DNA from: Turbatrix aceti
Taxonomy: Eukaryota; Nematoda; Chromadorea; Rhabditida; Panagrolaimidae
Reading direction: 5' to 3'
Length of the DNA: 64,000 bases
Assembly (NCBI GenBank): GCA_963969345.1
Contig: OZ017767.1
Coordinates: forward strand, 10,174,471-10,238,470
Under the pieces are notes generated by a model. That model was not told the DNA's origin. It ran no database searches and saw only the letters and a list, made by a program, of their open reading frames with translations. The position numbers and the translations under genes were made by a program. The first letter of the stretch is position 1. Every line of letters starts with the position of its first letter. Positions 38,428-53,415 of the stretch are shown here, piece after piece.

Positions 38428-41400
38428 TTAGCATTGGATGGTGTTGTTCTCACAAATATCGTTATTACGATTAAATGGAATTTTTATGATATTGCAAATG
38501 TATGACTTGACGGCTAAACCGCAGTATCGAGTGTAGACGTCTTCGTAGCAAGCAATTGTCTTGTTTACCGATCTATAAAAAAAATTGTGACACATAAAAT
38601 ATGGCCTGGATACGAAAGGCCGCCAATTCGTCCAATTTTTTTTGGATGTTAAAAAAGGAAATTTCTTTGAATTCAAAATCAAAATGATAAGAACTGGTTT
38701 TGTGTCTATGGATAACGTTGTCATAAGATATAAATAGTAGATGGAACACATACTATAGGGTGTCCCGTTGCATCATGTCCCGAAGGTCCTTCGGAAAACT
38801 GAACTTGGGTTCTTGAATTTGTTTTTGATAAAAAACTGATTTTGAATAAATTTGCGTTTGTTTGCGAACAAATTCGATAATTTAAAGTTTGCGAGAACAG
38901 AAAAAACGAACAAAATTTGGTAAAATTTAGGTAATCGTTAAATTGGTAAAATTTAGGCAAGCTCGTGGATAAATAAAAAACCAAAGTTTACGTTTTTCTC
39001 ACCCAGAGGTACAAATTTTGACCAATTGATAAAAATAATTTGTTTGTGTTCGTTCGCGAACACAGTAAAAAATGTTCGCGTCCGTTCGTGTTCGCGAACA
39101 AATTATATATAATAGTTCCAATCTTCTAATGTTAGTCCAAAAAACGTGACTCACCCGCAGTTAAGCCCGAAACCGTTATGATTGTAGGCAGATTCTCCAA
39201 TGTTTTCGCACACTGAAAGTTCTTGTAAACGGTAGAGTTGCACTTTCATGAGGCAGTAAAATTCGTTGTGTAAACCTGTAAACATTTTTCATTTTTATTA
39301 TTACTGAACAAATTGATGCGTCCTAGACTAAATATTTACTTACAGTTATAACCCTTGGTGCATTGAAAGGCACGAACGTAAAAATCCGTTTCATAACTCT
39401 TGGCTTCCGGTAGCGGCATGTATAAGGACTGCTGCAGTGTAAACGAGTTGACGCAACCTGGATCTTCTTTTTCAAGGCATTTTAGGAGATTTACTTGGTT
39501 GCTGGAAGGGTTTGGTATGGTAATTTGGTTTTTTTGGTCGAAATATGTTTTTTGCATTATTTTGCCGAGCATTTCGATTTTTTTCTATATGTTTAAATGT
39601 ATTTAAAGTTTATTTTTTGTACAAAAAAACCGGCCCTTTGGCACCTCGGTGCCATCCTTTACTCTGTGCGCATATTTATTGATTGGATCCCATTCGTCGC
39701 AACTTGTCTTTGCGCCCTATATCTAGTTTAACCCCCGCCCCGCAATTGTAAATAAATAAATTTTTTCCATGACATTGTCATTACGCCAATCCAAAATGTA
39801 CCAAAAGAGGGTAGTTAATCTTTGGTCGACCAAATCGTCGTCGTCGTCGTTGTTGTGTCGTACCCGCCGCTACCCCTGTTCTGCCCTGTCTTGCTATCAA
39901 TTGCAAAAACGCCCAAAAGGCAGCTGCACTCTCGATGAGGCGCTGCCGCGGCGGCTCTTGGTATTATTGCTAGTCCTCGACCTCGGCCTCGGCTCAGCCT
40001 GAGTCTCAGTCTTCGCTTGGCCTTATCTCATCTCGCCTCGGCCGGCTGGTCATGTTTTTTTTGCTCATTGACCAAAAAAACATTTTTTTCTAAGGGAATT
40101 TTTTTCTGATTTTAAAGAGTGTTACTAAATTGATTAATGAAGTCCCTGTTTTTGTCAAAGAGCGTCAAAAAAGAAAAGTCTGCATCTTTCATGCCTCATC
40201 TTTTCTTTCTTTGTACGCGGCTTTGTCAAATCCCCTGTGCAGTTTTTTTTGTCCTCGTCCTCCTTTTCGGTCCCTTTTTTGTGCTTCTCGCGCCGACAAA
40301 CAATCCAAACGTCCATGGAAGTAGTAGATGTGTTTCGAAATATTTTTCTCCCCTGCGCCTGCGTGCATCTCTTCTGCCTGCCGGCAATTCATTCCTAAAA
40401 CGCTCTGACGAGTTGGGTTTTTTTTGCGTCTACGTACATGGTTGCATGCATGCCGCCGCCGCTGCCGGCATGATTAACTATTTCTATTTCTACAGTGTTT
40501 TGAAATTCTTTCACATTTAACAAACCAAAGCACAGCCGACAACAGCCAGTTGACTAACAACACGCGCGAGTGAACGCAAAGCAGACCAAGGCGGGCAAAC
40601 AAAAGCCAAGCCAATTTTAAGTGGTCTGTCTAAATTTATAGATTTCTGTTCGTTCACTTGGCCTTTCTCGATGCTTTCCTTAAAAGGGCATTGTACGATT
40701 TAGATATGTATTTACAATGCCCATTTTGGTGGTCAGTCAGACGACGGCAGTCAGGAAGTGTCCACAAGTTAGCTTTGGGACATGCTTGGGTGACCTTCGG
40801 GGAACGCAGGCAGACTTTGGTGGTTGTTAGTTGTTATCTCGAGACTCAGTTGTTGTTGTTGTACAGTTCAAATTACATACATGCATGAAATTTTTGGTAA
40901 TTTATGGACACTGTTGAAATACGGGGATTGTAATTAGTATTTAGTGTGCATTATGCTAAAGATAAAATTGTTTCAAGGTTTTTGTAGGTGAAAGTTGTTT
41001 TTTTGTACTCTCATATGGTTGGATTTTTTACGTTTTTTTTTGGTAATGAAACAAAAAAATCCAGCTTTTTTAAATTCATTTGATACAGCAGGTCCTCCAC
41101 TGGAAGCGCCGCCCCTCAAAAAAAAACTCCTTGTGCTAAATCACTGCACATGTTATCCAGAGATATCCCATCCCATCCGTGTATGCCTATGTCTCCCTAA
41201 TAAGGTCTGTACAACACGCAACGTAGCACAGATTTAGTTAGACTGTCAGTCGCAAACAACCCAGCCCTCTCCCTAGAATCAAATAAATAACAGGGTTAAA
41301 AAAAATCGTTTTCCCCCTTCTATCCATGTCGATTGTCAACCACACACCTGACCTGCGCAGAAAAAAATAAAAAAATAAATTGCTTTTTTGTTCAATCTTT

Positions 41401-44400
41401 ACGTGAACGATGTCCAACGTCCAACAACCCAACATTGAACGTCCAACATTGAAAGACGCCAGGTATGTACCGTGGTTATTGTTTTTCGCCTGCGCCTTTC
41501 ATTTTTCATTTGACCTCTGTCCCTTCATCAGCCAGGCAGTCCTGCACGTATGTAATTGATAGTATTTATCTTGTCCCGTGTTCCAAAAACAATTGCATGC
41601 GAAAAAGTTCTCTAGTGTATCAAATGTCACTGAACGATGTATGTTTTTATATTTGGCCGGTGAGCAAGTAGCAAATGGATATATGTAAGCCTCCAGTTGT
41701 GCAGCCACCCGGCAGGCATATAATATATCCATCCCCTCCCGGTAAGCCTACGGGTTTATAGGTGAACGTAAATATTATATGTACGTTCACCCTTGCCATA
41801 TGCGTTTTGTTTCGTTTCCTTCCGGTGATGCTGATGGACGAATGAAAGTTGGATGTTGTGTAAAGACGATAACTTGGACGCCATAGGGAGTTTGAAAAAG
41901 GATATATGCCTCACAAAAAAATTCTAATACTATTTTTCTCATTTTTTGGGTCACTGGAAAATTGGATACCACGCAGGGAGTTGGATTTCTATGCATTTTG
42001 ACGCGGTAAAGAGTTTTTTTGATGCGCTGGACACGCAAAAGTTGCAAAAACTGCAAGCTAGGTTGCAAACCTGGGAGGATGATGGATGTGTATACGTTCA
42101 TCCTACGTGTCGGACAGGTGTCCTGTCCCACGTCCATTATGCCCTATGGTGTTGTGGTGTGTCCCGCTAGCGGACCGTTACCCTGCAGGCTCGGGGCTAT
42201 GTCAGTCGGTCGGTTGGTTGGACGAAGGGATGGATTCATCCATCCGAGCGAGCAACCGACCGACTGACACAAGATGTATTTATTTACGTGTTCGTGTTTC
42301 CTCTTCGTGGCCCCTGCCCCTGGCAGTCCCACCCTGCCAATCTGTGCTTGTGTGTCCTGTTTTTTTTGTCTGTTGGGGAGGAAAAAAGGATGGAAGGTGC
42401 TGGTCGGCCTCGGCCGGCGTTGCGGTCGTCGTCGTTGTAGTCGTCCTTGTCGGCAGGCAAAGAACGACTACCACGACCACGACCCCGACCAGCCCCAGCA
42501 CCCGACCCGACCCGGCCCAGCCCAGCGAGTGAGTGCACGACGGGTGTCACCTCGCTGCACCGCACCGTCCGATGTCGCTTCTTTCTTTCCTTCGCAGGAG
42601 AAAAGAATCGACGTCGGTCGTCGTCGTCGTCGACCGACGTCGATTTCAGCGACGACGACGACGCCTAACGCCCTTGCCTGGCGGGGAGAAGAGAGGAGAG
42701 GAGGCCACGCAGCCTCCTTTCATCTGTTCTCCTCTCGGCTACACACCCCCCCTAGAGAATGAACGAACGAACGAACTACACCACGTCCATCACGCAAATG
42801 GCCTTCCATCCTTCGTTCGTTATTCGCTTCGCTAACTTTGGCGTGCGTGTGTGTGTAGCGCTGTGTTTTTTTGTCGTATTTCGTTGCGCTGTGTCATCTC
42901 GTTTGTGAATTCTTATCTAACAACAAAAAAATTATTGTACCCTTTTTTTGTGATTTGGATACGCCCGGGTGAGTTGGAGTATTTTTTTCTTACATTCTGA
43001 GTTGGGTTGTAAACAAAATATGTGCATTCGATAATGGATGACTCATTGTGTGTTTGTATGTCTTTTGCCTAAGGCAGTGGTTTTTTAGACCAGAAGTATT
43101 TAGAATCGATAGTTAGTACCATTTTAACGAAAAAATGCGGTTTTGAAGGTCAACCAAGTTTTTGGATGCCCTGTGAAGTCGATACTGTGTGCATCGACTC
43201 GATTTAAAAAAAAAACTTTTTTTTTAAAAGTTTCCCGCTGGGAAAAATTTTTCTTTCTAATTTAATTAATTATTATTGGAAGCGTTCGTGTTCTCCAGGT
43301 GTCTCAGGTAATTGCATTGGGCCCAAAAATGTTTTTCTAATTTGATATAAATTTTAGAACATAAAAAATGGTTGTCCCATTTTTTATGCCACAGTATACC
43401 AAATTTGTAAGCCCAAGGCATCAGAAAAAAGTTCCTCTTTCCCATCGGAAACATGTCGTTATTTATAATGACTCATAATTTTTTCTTTGTTTTTTAGTAA
43501 AAAGGTTCTCATAACGTCCGAAAAACGAACGTTTTGTGGGGTCCTGTCGGTCTTTAAAAAAATTTGCGGATAAAAAAGTAATAATTTACGACAGTTACAA
43601 AGCATAATTCAAACGGCGTTCGTTTTTTTTCATAAATCGGTGTCTGAACATTTTGTTTATCGTTTCCCAGAAAAAATCGGTGTTCTATTGATTTGACCGA
43701 CATTTAGGAAAAAAGCAGACTCTATGAGTCATCGTATATTTTTCGTGCAAAATTTTTTTTCTCGGTGAGAAAAGAAATGTGATCGTTGATAGATTTATTA
43801 AAAAAAAAAATCGTAGCAGAGATTTTTTTGGTTTGGGAGCCCATCTTATCGATCATCCTTTATACTTCGTTATTATATAAATCCCTCTTTGACCTCAGCT
43901 ATTGACCCCAGTGCAGCATAGCCAGCCCTTTTCGGTACTCGTTCCCATAATGACACCCTCTTAGCGCCCCCTTCAGAAATCCTAGGCAACCAATAATCGA
44001 CCCAAAATGAAAATGAAAATGAGAAACGGATCGTGAACCGTGGGGGTTGTCCTATTCCGTTGTCCGTTCGTTGCGCGTTCGTTTCGTTTCGTTCCCTGGT
44101 CCTGGTGAGTGCCCGCGCGCGCGAATGATGCAACCAACCCCCACCACCCCAACAAGCACATCCAGCAAGCAACCAAGCACTCCGGTTGCTTTGTGAGCGA
44201 CCGAGCGGCTCGTTGTTTGGTTGGTTTGTTTTTGATTTATTATATATAGATGGAAATCGCAGGTGCACCTTTGCGCGAGTGAGAGAGTGCGTGCGTGCGC
44301 CCGCGCGGAAGGGAATATGAAAACGAAAAACTAAAAACGCGGAGAAGGAGGAGGTAACCTCGCTCGGCGGTCGCGTCGCGTCCAAGCTGGTTGCTGGCTG

Positions 44401-45072
44401 TCATCGTCGACGCGATCCCCACCATCCTTCCCCGTCAATTCTTCTGTTCAGTTTGGCGCCATTTTTGTTTTAGCGGCATTACAAGACTTGTGACTTTTTC
44501 CGACGCATTCATAAAAGTTCGCTTTGCGTCATCCCACACTTTTTTGTCTCCCAAAACCCCCAAAAAACTCACCTACAAATTTGTTGCTGTCCATTCCATG
44601 CTTCATTTTTGATTATATGAGCGTTGACGTCTTCAAATACGGTATAGGCAGGAGGATTTGGAAATGGTGGGATAAATTTATACCATTCAAAGTACTTTGC
44701 ATAGCAATCCGTAAATCCCTGAAAAAAAACGCGAGTATATAACGGATGGGATGAAAAATACGATTGCTGACACTTTTGAACGTTTCACATTACGATAATC
44801 GCCTCTTACCGCGAATTTTGAAGGGGACTCGTCAAAATCGTGTTGAGATGCGATTTTACGATTTTGATGACTTTCCCATGAATTTTATCCTATTTTGTAG
44901 CAGCGCCATATTTTTTCCATTTTCCTACTACTATTTGGCCTACTTTTCTTTCTTCTTGTACGATTACGATTTCACACTATCCCAGATGACTTACCGTGTA
45001 GTTGCACTCCAGCGCTGAGGTTGGGGAAGTGCAAAGGATTACGATCAGAAGAAAAAATTTGTAGCTTCGCAT
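38428..45072 (-). CDS. Secreted cysteine-rich protein (T20D4.11/DUF19-like) with a 5.1 kb intron
   Basis: Five minus-strand exons: 45072-44995, 44718-44573, 39501-39344, 39275-39155 and 38572-38428. Their phases agree at all four junctions and give 215 residues. Exon 1 encodes a signal peptide (MRSYKFFLLIVILCTSPTSA). The mature protein has about 15 cysteines spaced like the nematode T20D4.11-like domain: ECNYTGFTDCY, QQQIC, LLKCLEKEDPGC, FQCTKGYNC, EFYCLMK, LSVCENIG, LNCGS, IACYEDVYTRYC, YICN, and it ends TIQC. The family is secreted and of unknown function. The exon 2-3 link crosses 5071 bp and rests on phase (AG|C), the acceptor CCCTTCCAG and the fit of the Cys pattern. If it is wrong, these are two neighbouring genes of the same type, each incomplete. 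Confidence 0.68.
41761..41791. repeat. 10-bp stem hairpin
   Basis: GGTGAACGTA pairs with TACGTTCACC across an 11-nt AT loop. Confidence 0.65.
42201..42268. repeat. 68-nt hairpin with a 16-bp perfect stem
   Basis: GTCAGTCGGTCGGTTG at 42201-42216 pairs with CAACCGACCGACTGAC at 42253-42268. The loop contains a second small stem, GGATGGA/TCCATCC. Size is compatible with a small-RNA precursor, but no family match is claimed. Confidence 0.75.
42606..42645. repeat. 40-nt perfect hairpin in a CGT-rich tract
   Basis: AATCGACGTCGGTCG pairs with CGACCGACGTCGATT across the loop TCGTCGTCGT. It sits among trinucleotide repeats and could come from repeat expansion. Confidence 0.7.
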
Positions 45073-45784
45073 TTTAATATTTGGTAGCAGGTATCAATTC
45101 AACACAGGCCTCAGGTGTCAAGGTAGTCAGTTGAGTTGTGTGCAGGCAAACGGCAATTTTTCGTGATATAAGCCTTCTTTTCTGTCTCTGTCTCCCCACT
45201 TTTTCCTTCCACCTGACCGTAACAGGAAACGATAGCCTTTTTATGGTTGTCTTTATTCGAGTGATAATAATAGGAAAACATTGATCAATTAAAATATGCA
45301 CTCTGATTTTTGCGTGGACTCGGTAAAAAACGCCCTATTCTTATCATTCTTGCAATGTTTACCTATGACTTTTTTTACGGCGTCATGGCGCATTTCTATG
45401 GAGACACCGACGCGTAAAGACTGTAAAAACAGTCGAGTTCTGGAAGTTTTTCCGTGAATCACGGCAAAAAGAGATTTTTTTTTTGAATTTTCAACTTCAT
45501 TCCAACGCGTGCGCACTTTTCTTTACGAATCCCACTTTTCGCTCTGAAACCACACTTTGCATTCTAGAACAATCATTTGGGCGCGCAAATTTGTGTTCTT
45601 ACGTTTTTGCCCGAGTTTCCGAGCTTTTGTTGTTTTTGCCTTCACTCTTTCGTGTCGCGCAGATTCTTTGTTGAATTTGTTTGTGATTGTTGTTTTTTTC
45701 TTCGATTGTTGATTGATTTCTGAATCAACTTTTATTTTTTTTTCAGTTTTCTCTTCTACTGTCGACAACTTTTATCTCTTCAAG
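45073..45784. promoter_or_regulatory. Divergent promoter between the secreted Cys-rich gene and alpha-tubulin
   Basis: The two start codons face away from each other 712 bp apart. On the plus side, TTTTTTTTTCAG ending at 45746 is a good acceptor 38 bp before the tubulin ATG, so the tubulin leader is probably trans-spliced or has a 5'-UTR intron. No TATA box stands out. Confidence 0.5.
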
Positions 45785-47467
<1,683 letters not shown>

Positions 47468-48468
47468 TTGTTGAAAAACTCTTCCCTGATTTATCTCTGT
47501 GCTCTATTTTGCGACTAATTTATGCGAGAGTTGTCCTTGTTTTTCGTTTCTTACCCTTTTTTGTGGAATGATCTTCTTTGCACAGTGTTAAAAAAGCTTT
47601 TGGCTGATGGATATCACTTGGATGGATGCATTGGGATTTGGGTTGGTTACAAGGGTTGATACCGATGGAATATATGTGGAACTGGAAAAAAAGTTATGAA
47701 AAACGAAAAAAACACGGTTTTGTGGGTTTTTTTACGAAAATTTGGAGAACTTGAATTTTCCGTTCGGGATCTTCGAAAATCAAAAAAAATGCAAGATCGT
47801 ATCAAAAGTATAATGTTACGAGCGCGAATTATCGTTTTCCATGGATTACGATTACTTCACGTATTCATTCTGTTCGGAACCCCATCGATGACGATCGTAA
47901 TACAGAAGCTGCAGTTATCAATGAAATATATTATGTTTTCGTTGTTCTTGATCGTAGCATTACATTTTTTACGATAGTTCGTTTTTGATGACCGTAACAC
48001 CGGCCTTCACTGACGCGACTGATGCCTTCCGTTCAGGACCGTCGCTCATGTTACGGTCAGCGATATCGATTTATCGTGTCGAGAGTAGCCATATCGAACG
48101 CTTCGATCATTCATTTTTGACCATTTCCGGTAATCGATGATAATAATGATTTTTGTTTTCTTTTTCGTGCGTCACATTTTTTGTATTGGGGTGCATTTGT
48201 TGTCGATGGTTGACTGATCGTCCAATCAATTTGTCGATAATTCACATCAAAGTTTTGGCAATTTAGGCCCGTAAATTCTCTCACAAAAAATAATTTACCT
48301 AAAATGCGTTTGCTTACGTTTTTTTTCAAATTTGTGGTTTTCTATCGTAAAAAATCAATCATAATTTTATTATTGTTGCGCGCATGCTGCCAAATCCCCG
48401 ATCAATCCGGCACATTTTTTCAGTGCTTTTCTTTGCTTTCCGGGTAAACACGTCAATTTCTTGCCATC
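47468..48468. other. Intergenic region between alpha-tubulin and the RIG-I-like helicase
   Basis: The tubulin 3'-UTR region, then a stretch (47800-48080) rich in TTACGAT/GATCGTAA words. No exon supported before the ATG at 48469. Confidence 0.55.
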
Positions 48469-51400
48469 ATGTTTGAAAGCATTGACGATGTTCCTTCCAC
48501 ACATCTGATTTTCTTCATGCCTTATTTGCTGAAATTGGAGCTTTGCCCTGAAATCATGATCGGTAAGCTCATTTTTTTTCACTATTTTTTTTTATAAAAA
48601 AATTTGTTTAGGTCGCCATATCGGTTTCAAATGTGATACTGAAAATTGGATTCGAGCAACACATAAAATTATTTTTGATCGCTGCCAAAAAGATGAGGCG
48701 TACGCTCGTGAAATCATCGTGAATACCATCTTGCCGGGTTCGTTTTTATATTTTTACAATAAATATTTTTGAACCAAAAAAATGTTTTTTAGCATTCCCA
48801 GAATTGGAAGACGCTTTACTGCTCAAGGACGTAGACAAGAAGTCATTCGAAATTTACAACGAAGAATTTCTGGATCATCCGAGGGGATTCGAGCGTGCAC
48901 GCGCCGTTTTGTGCATTTTTGACGTGAAAACTGCTCTTCCCTCTCTGAAAGAGGGTGGTTTCGGCGACAGTTTTAAGGATTTCCCGGAAATTGGCAACGA
49001 TCCGTTGGGTATGTTTTTTGGGGAGAAAAAATGATCGTAGGAATGGTTGAAATCAAAAAAATCGTAAAATTGGGTGTTTTATAAGAGGGAAAGTAACTTG
49101 TTCCTTTTTTACGGTATTTGGGATTGAATGATGTTACTTTTGAAGTTTTCTTTGATTGATTTTATTACGATACTTGGGTCCATTCGATGTTACTTTTTTG
49201 TTACTTTTTTACGATTTTTGTCCGTACCCAATGTTACTTTTGATATTTTTTGCTTATTTCATTACGGTACTTACTTTGGTCCTAAATTACTTTTGTCTTT
49301 TTTATGTTTTTTGGTGACATTTCTTCTTTTTCTTACTTTTTTTCGGTATTTTTATTTCCGGCCTAAATTTCTTCTGTTTTTATGCGTTTTTTTTCATTTT
49401 TATGGTTTTCAGATATCATTTGTCAGCGATCAAATGTTTTTCTCCGTCTTATCCGAGGCTGCTCGACCGGCGACCCCAGCTACTGGTATCTCGAGCTTCT
49501 CAAGTCTTGCGTCGGTCATCCGAAAAGCTTTGCCCTGGCCGTTTTTTTGGACCTCAAGGCTGCAAAATTGATCCGTATGTTTTTTTTTTTTTTATTTGTT
49601 TGTTTTTTACATTTGACAGAGTTTTTCAGAAACCTACAACGCGTATCTCGCAAATCTGAACATGAAAGCGTCGTCCGAATTGCTTCCAGAATTCATCGAC
49701 GAAAGTTTCGTTCCGACCGAGCCTCGACCCCAGCAAGAGTTCGATGGCATCCCACCCATCGAGCGTTGCCAAAGTCAGACCTACGATATTCGAGATTATC
49801 AGAGGGAACTTTCGAGGTCTGCCAAAAAGGGTATATCGACGATCATCTGTGCCCCGACTGGATCGGGAAAAACGGTCGTCGCTATGGACATCATAATCAA
49901 CCATCTCAACAAGCACATTGACAAGTTCACCGTCGGACGCGTGGTTTTCTTCGCTCCTACCGTTCCACTTGTTCATCAGCAGGCCGAGGGATTGGAGCGG
50001 CTGTGCGGGTCGTTTTTTACGATCAAACGCCTCACCGGTCGGGAAAGGTGTGTCATGAGGCCGAATGAATACCTCGACATCCTGGCTGGCGATATTGTTG
50101 TCATGACGCCTCAGATTTTTCTGTGAGTTTTATTTTTGGGTTTTATTGGGGTGTTGAGGGTTGAAATTTCAGAAATATGATCCGAGCGTGCGTCAAGACG
50201 GAGAAACTCTATTTTTCTGATTTCACGCTCATGATTTTTGACGAATGCCACCACTGTGGTCGCGAACACGCGTACAACGGCATCATGAATGAGTTCCGGG
50301 AATTCAAAGGACCTGTCCCGCAGGTGGTTGGTCTGACAGCCTCCGTCGGCGTGGATAATGCCATCATGGACGCCGAACACACCGTCCAGTACATCATCGA
50401 TATGTGCGCGCGACTCAATGCCGAAACAATTACGTCCATTCGGCAGCGAAATAACCTCGAACAACTCCTGGAACACGTGCCGAAGCCTGTCGACGAATTC
50501 GTCATCGCTGAGCCACCGAAGATCGACGATTTCGCCCATCACATCGCGCTCATCGCTGACGACATCCAGGCTGAAATCAAGCCTGAACTGAACGATCTGG
50601 TCAAGTTGAATGTGGCTTTCAAGGATTTTCTGGATCTTCCGAAGGAGAGGAACCCGGCTCTGAAAGTTCGCAATGGATCGAGCAAACTCTCGGTGGCCTA
50701 CCGGGGAGCTCTCATTCGACTCAGGGATTTGCTCAAATCTGTAGGGGCCAGCTTTTCGACTCTCAAGGAATTCATCAGTAACTGCATTGATTTGCTTGAT
50801 GTGAGTTTTTTTTTGGGGAAAAAAGCGGGAAAATGAAAAAAAAGGCTAAAATTGTGTTTCAAACGAAAAAATTTGTAAAAAAACGAGTTAGAAATATTTC
50901 CATTCGAGAGCCACGATATCGTAAATTTCGACGTTATTTTTTACGGTAATAATAACAGTTTTTTGATACTTTCTGTGTTTTACGTTACTTTGGGCCAAAT
51001 TTTATTTTATTTTTTTTATCGTTACTAACCTTTTTTTCTTTTTTTCAAAATGTTTTAGGCTTGTTTAGTGGAACAAAAAGTTGCAAATTGGATACCAATT
51101 GCACAAAATTTGTGAAAATGCATCAAAAAATATTCCGTTCGAGAATCGCAAAATCGTAACTTGTTTTTTACTGTAAGGAGGCACTTCAGAATTTTACGAT
51201 ACTTTGGGTCTATTTTTTTTTTGTTTTTCTTGCTATTATTTTTTTGTTTTTTTTATTGTAACTCATAATTTTTTGTTATATTTTACGTTTCTTTTCGATT
51301 TTTCTTTTATTTTCGTTTTTCATCGTTTTTTGATTATTTGTTTGACCACACTAACTTTCAGGTCATCTACTTCACCCTGTGCTACAACGAACTCTTTCCA

Positions 51401-53415
51401 TCCGAGCGTGCGTTGTACTACATCGAAGGTCGCTTGGATGAAATTATAACCACGAGCCAGAAACTCAAGGACGCAAAGTACAACTCAAAACTCGATAAAA
51501 TCCGCCTGAACTTTGCCGAAGGCGTTAAAACAGCCCGGGAATACGTCAACGATAACGAAAAGCCAATTCTCACCAAACTCGTCGAAATCATCGTCAAACA
51601 ATTTCGCGAGAATCCCGACAGCAAAGTCGTCGTCTTCCTGCAACTTCGAATCGGCAGCATTTTTCTGCACGATCACCTGTCTCGGCACAAGGACATCGTC
51701 GAGACTGTCGGCCCGGATACCACTGCGTACATTGTCTCCGCGAACCAGACTTCGAGAAAATACGGTCAGACGGCGATCGAGCAAAAAGCAGCGCTGAAGG
51801 CGTTCAAGGACGGCTCGAAGAAAATCCTCGTCTCGACTGCGGTCGGCAATGAGGGTCTCGACATCGCAGAGTGCAACCTGGTCATCAAGTACAACGATGT
51901 CTCGAGTGAGAAGGTCTTCATCCAGCGACGTGGACGCGCGAGAGCCAAGAACTCGAAATCGATCATGCTGGCACTGAGTTCGCAGGCTGAACGCAAGGAA
52001 ATCGGGAACATGAAGCGGGAGAAACTCATGAATCTCTGCGTCGAGCATCTTCAGCGCGTGACTCCGGAGGAAATCAAAAAAAGGGTGGGTTTTTGTTTTT
52101 GGAACATTAAAATTATATTTTTTGACGATATTTATTTTGTTGAAAAAGTATTTTGTTGATTTTTTATACATCAACAAAAATATTTTTTGACAAAAATCAT
52201 TGTTGTCACTTTTTCAAAACATTTTTAGAAAAAATGACAAAAATTTCAAAAAAATGTATATTTTTGTAAAAAAATTTCAGTTTTTTTTGGAAAAAAAATT
52301 GTAAAAGATCGAAAAACATGCACCATTTTTTATTTATTTTATAAACGCTTGTTTCAGATCGGAGCACGTTCTGAAAATTTTTTTTGACAAATTTAGCTTT
52401 TTTGTGATTTGAAAACCAAAATTTTTGGATGAAAAACAATTTTTTTTACAGAAAATTTTTTTTTTGTTTTTGAACGCTCGAACACAAATTTCTTTCTTTT
52501 TTTTTTTAATTTGTTCACTTGTTCTGTTTCAGATCGACGCCTCCAAAAATAAACTCATGGAAGGCTTGCGCAAAAAACGTGCCGAAGAAGAGCTGCGTCG
52601 GGCTCACAACACGGATGTCTACGACGTGCAGTGCGCCGTCTGTGAAACTTACATCTGCAAAAGTAACGACATCAAAAAGTACCAAAGTTTCTACATGGTT
52701 TGTAATGATCAGTGCTGGAAGAATACCAGAGTTGTGGCGCGTGATAAACGCACTGACGTGAGTTTTATTATTTTTTATAAATGTTATTTTATTCGTTTTC
52801 CGAAGCTAAAAATCAACTTTTTTTTTCAGAAGGTTTACGTGAGCGAATCTCAGACGTGTGGCAACTGGGAGTGCTCTTGCAACCGGCAGCTAGGTGTAGT
52901 CATCAAATATGCGGGCGCGTTCTTTCCCACTTTGGCCCATGATGCTTTTATTCCGGTTTTGGATGGTCAGAGACTTGATGACTGGAACACGAAGCAAAGG
53001 TGGGCGGATATCGATAAGAAATTCCGGGTCGCGCCTCTTCAGTCTATTGATGTCGTAAGTTTTTTGTAAAAAAAATAAAATAAAAAAAACATTTAAAAAA
53101 AATTTTAAATTAAAAAAAATTATTTAAAATTATTTTATTCTTTACATAATTTTTTTTTTCAAATTAAAAAAAAAATTAATGAAAAAAATTATGAATTTTG
53201 TTTATAAAAATAATTTTTAATAAAAAAATTTATGAAAAAAATTTGTAAATTCGTTTTTTTAGCGAAAAATGGCTCTTGCTCTTTCAAAACACGCGTCACA
53301 AAAAGAAGCGATCATGGAGTGCTACGCCAAAACCGCCGCTCAGGGCGTCGATGACGAAACTGAGATGTTCGAGAAAAATGGACCCCGCGCTGAGGCTAAC
53401 AAGTTGATTGATTGA
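48469..53415 (+). CDS. RIG-I-like / Dicer-related helicase (DRH type)
   Basis: Ten exons (48469-48562, 48612-48737, 48793-49008, 49413-49574, 49630-50122, 50173-50800, 51362-52084, 52533-52757, 52830-53054, 53263-53415) join in phase to 1014 residues, close to nematode DRH proteins. An N-terminal helical region of ~230 residues comes first. The helicase core follows: YDIRDYQRELSRSA (Q motif), APTGSGKT (Walker A, ~275), DECHH (Walker B, ~390), GLTASVGV, a long helical insert, SKVVVFLQ, VSTAVGNEGLDIAECN and QRRGRARA (~765). The last ~160 residues form the zinc-binding RNA-sensing domain: CAVC and TCGNWEC supply the four cysteines, then GVVIKYAG and QRWADIDKKFRVAPLQSID. Such proteins recognise double-stranded RNA and work with Dicer in antiviral RNAi and small-RNA production. 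No card-like domain is recognisable by eye. The stop lies inside a GATT repeat. Confidence 0.94.

Larger units (their letters stand above)
39502..44572. other. Giant intron (or spacer) with GC-rich islands and hairpins
   Basis: More than five times the next longest well-supported intron. It contains GC-rich, CpG-rich stretches (about 39820-40040, 42100-42880, 43900-44440) set in AT-rich DNA, plus three clean hairpins listed separately. The GC-rich parts are open in several frames at once because of CGA/GTC repeats, without splice support. A nested gene, enhancer cluster or ncRNA is possible but not demonstrated. Confidence 0.5.

Noticed and set aside
42086..42835. Several Arg/Pro/Ser-rich open frames on both strands
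   Set aside because: They come from CGA/GTC-rich low-complexity DNA, overlap in many frames, and lie within an intron or spacer.
43266..43454. Minus-strand frame considered as an extra exon of the secreted Cys-rich gene
   Set aside because: Its acceptor would join in the wrong phase to exon 2 and give an early stop; the exon at 39501 fits the phase and Cys pattern instead.
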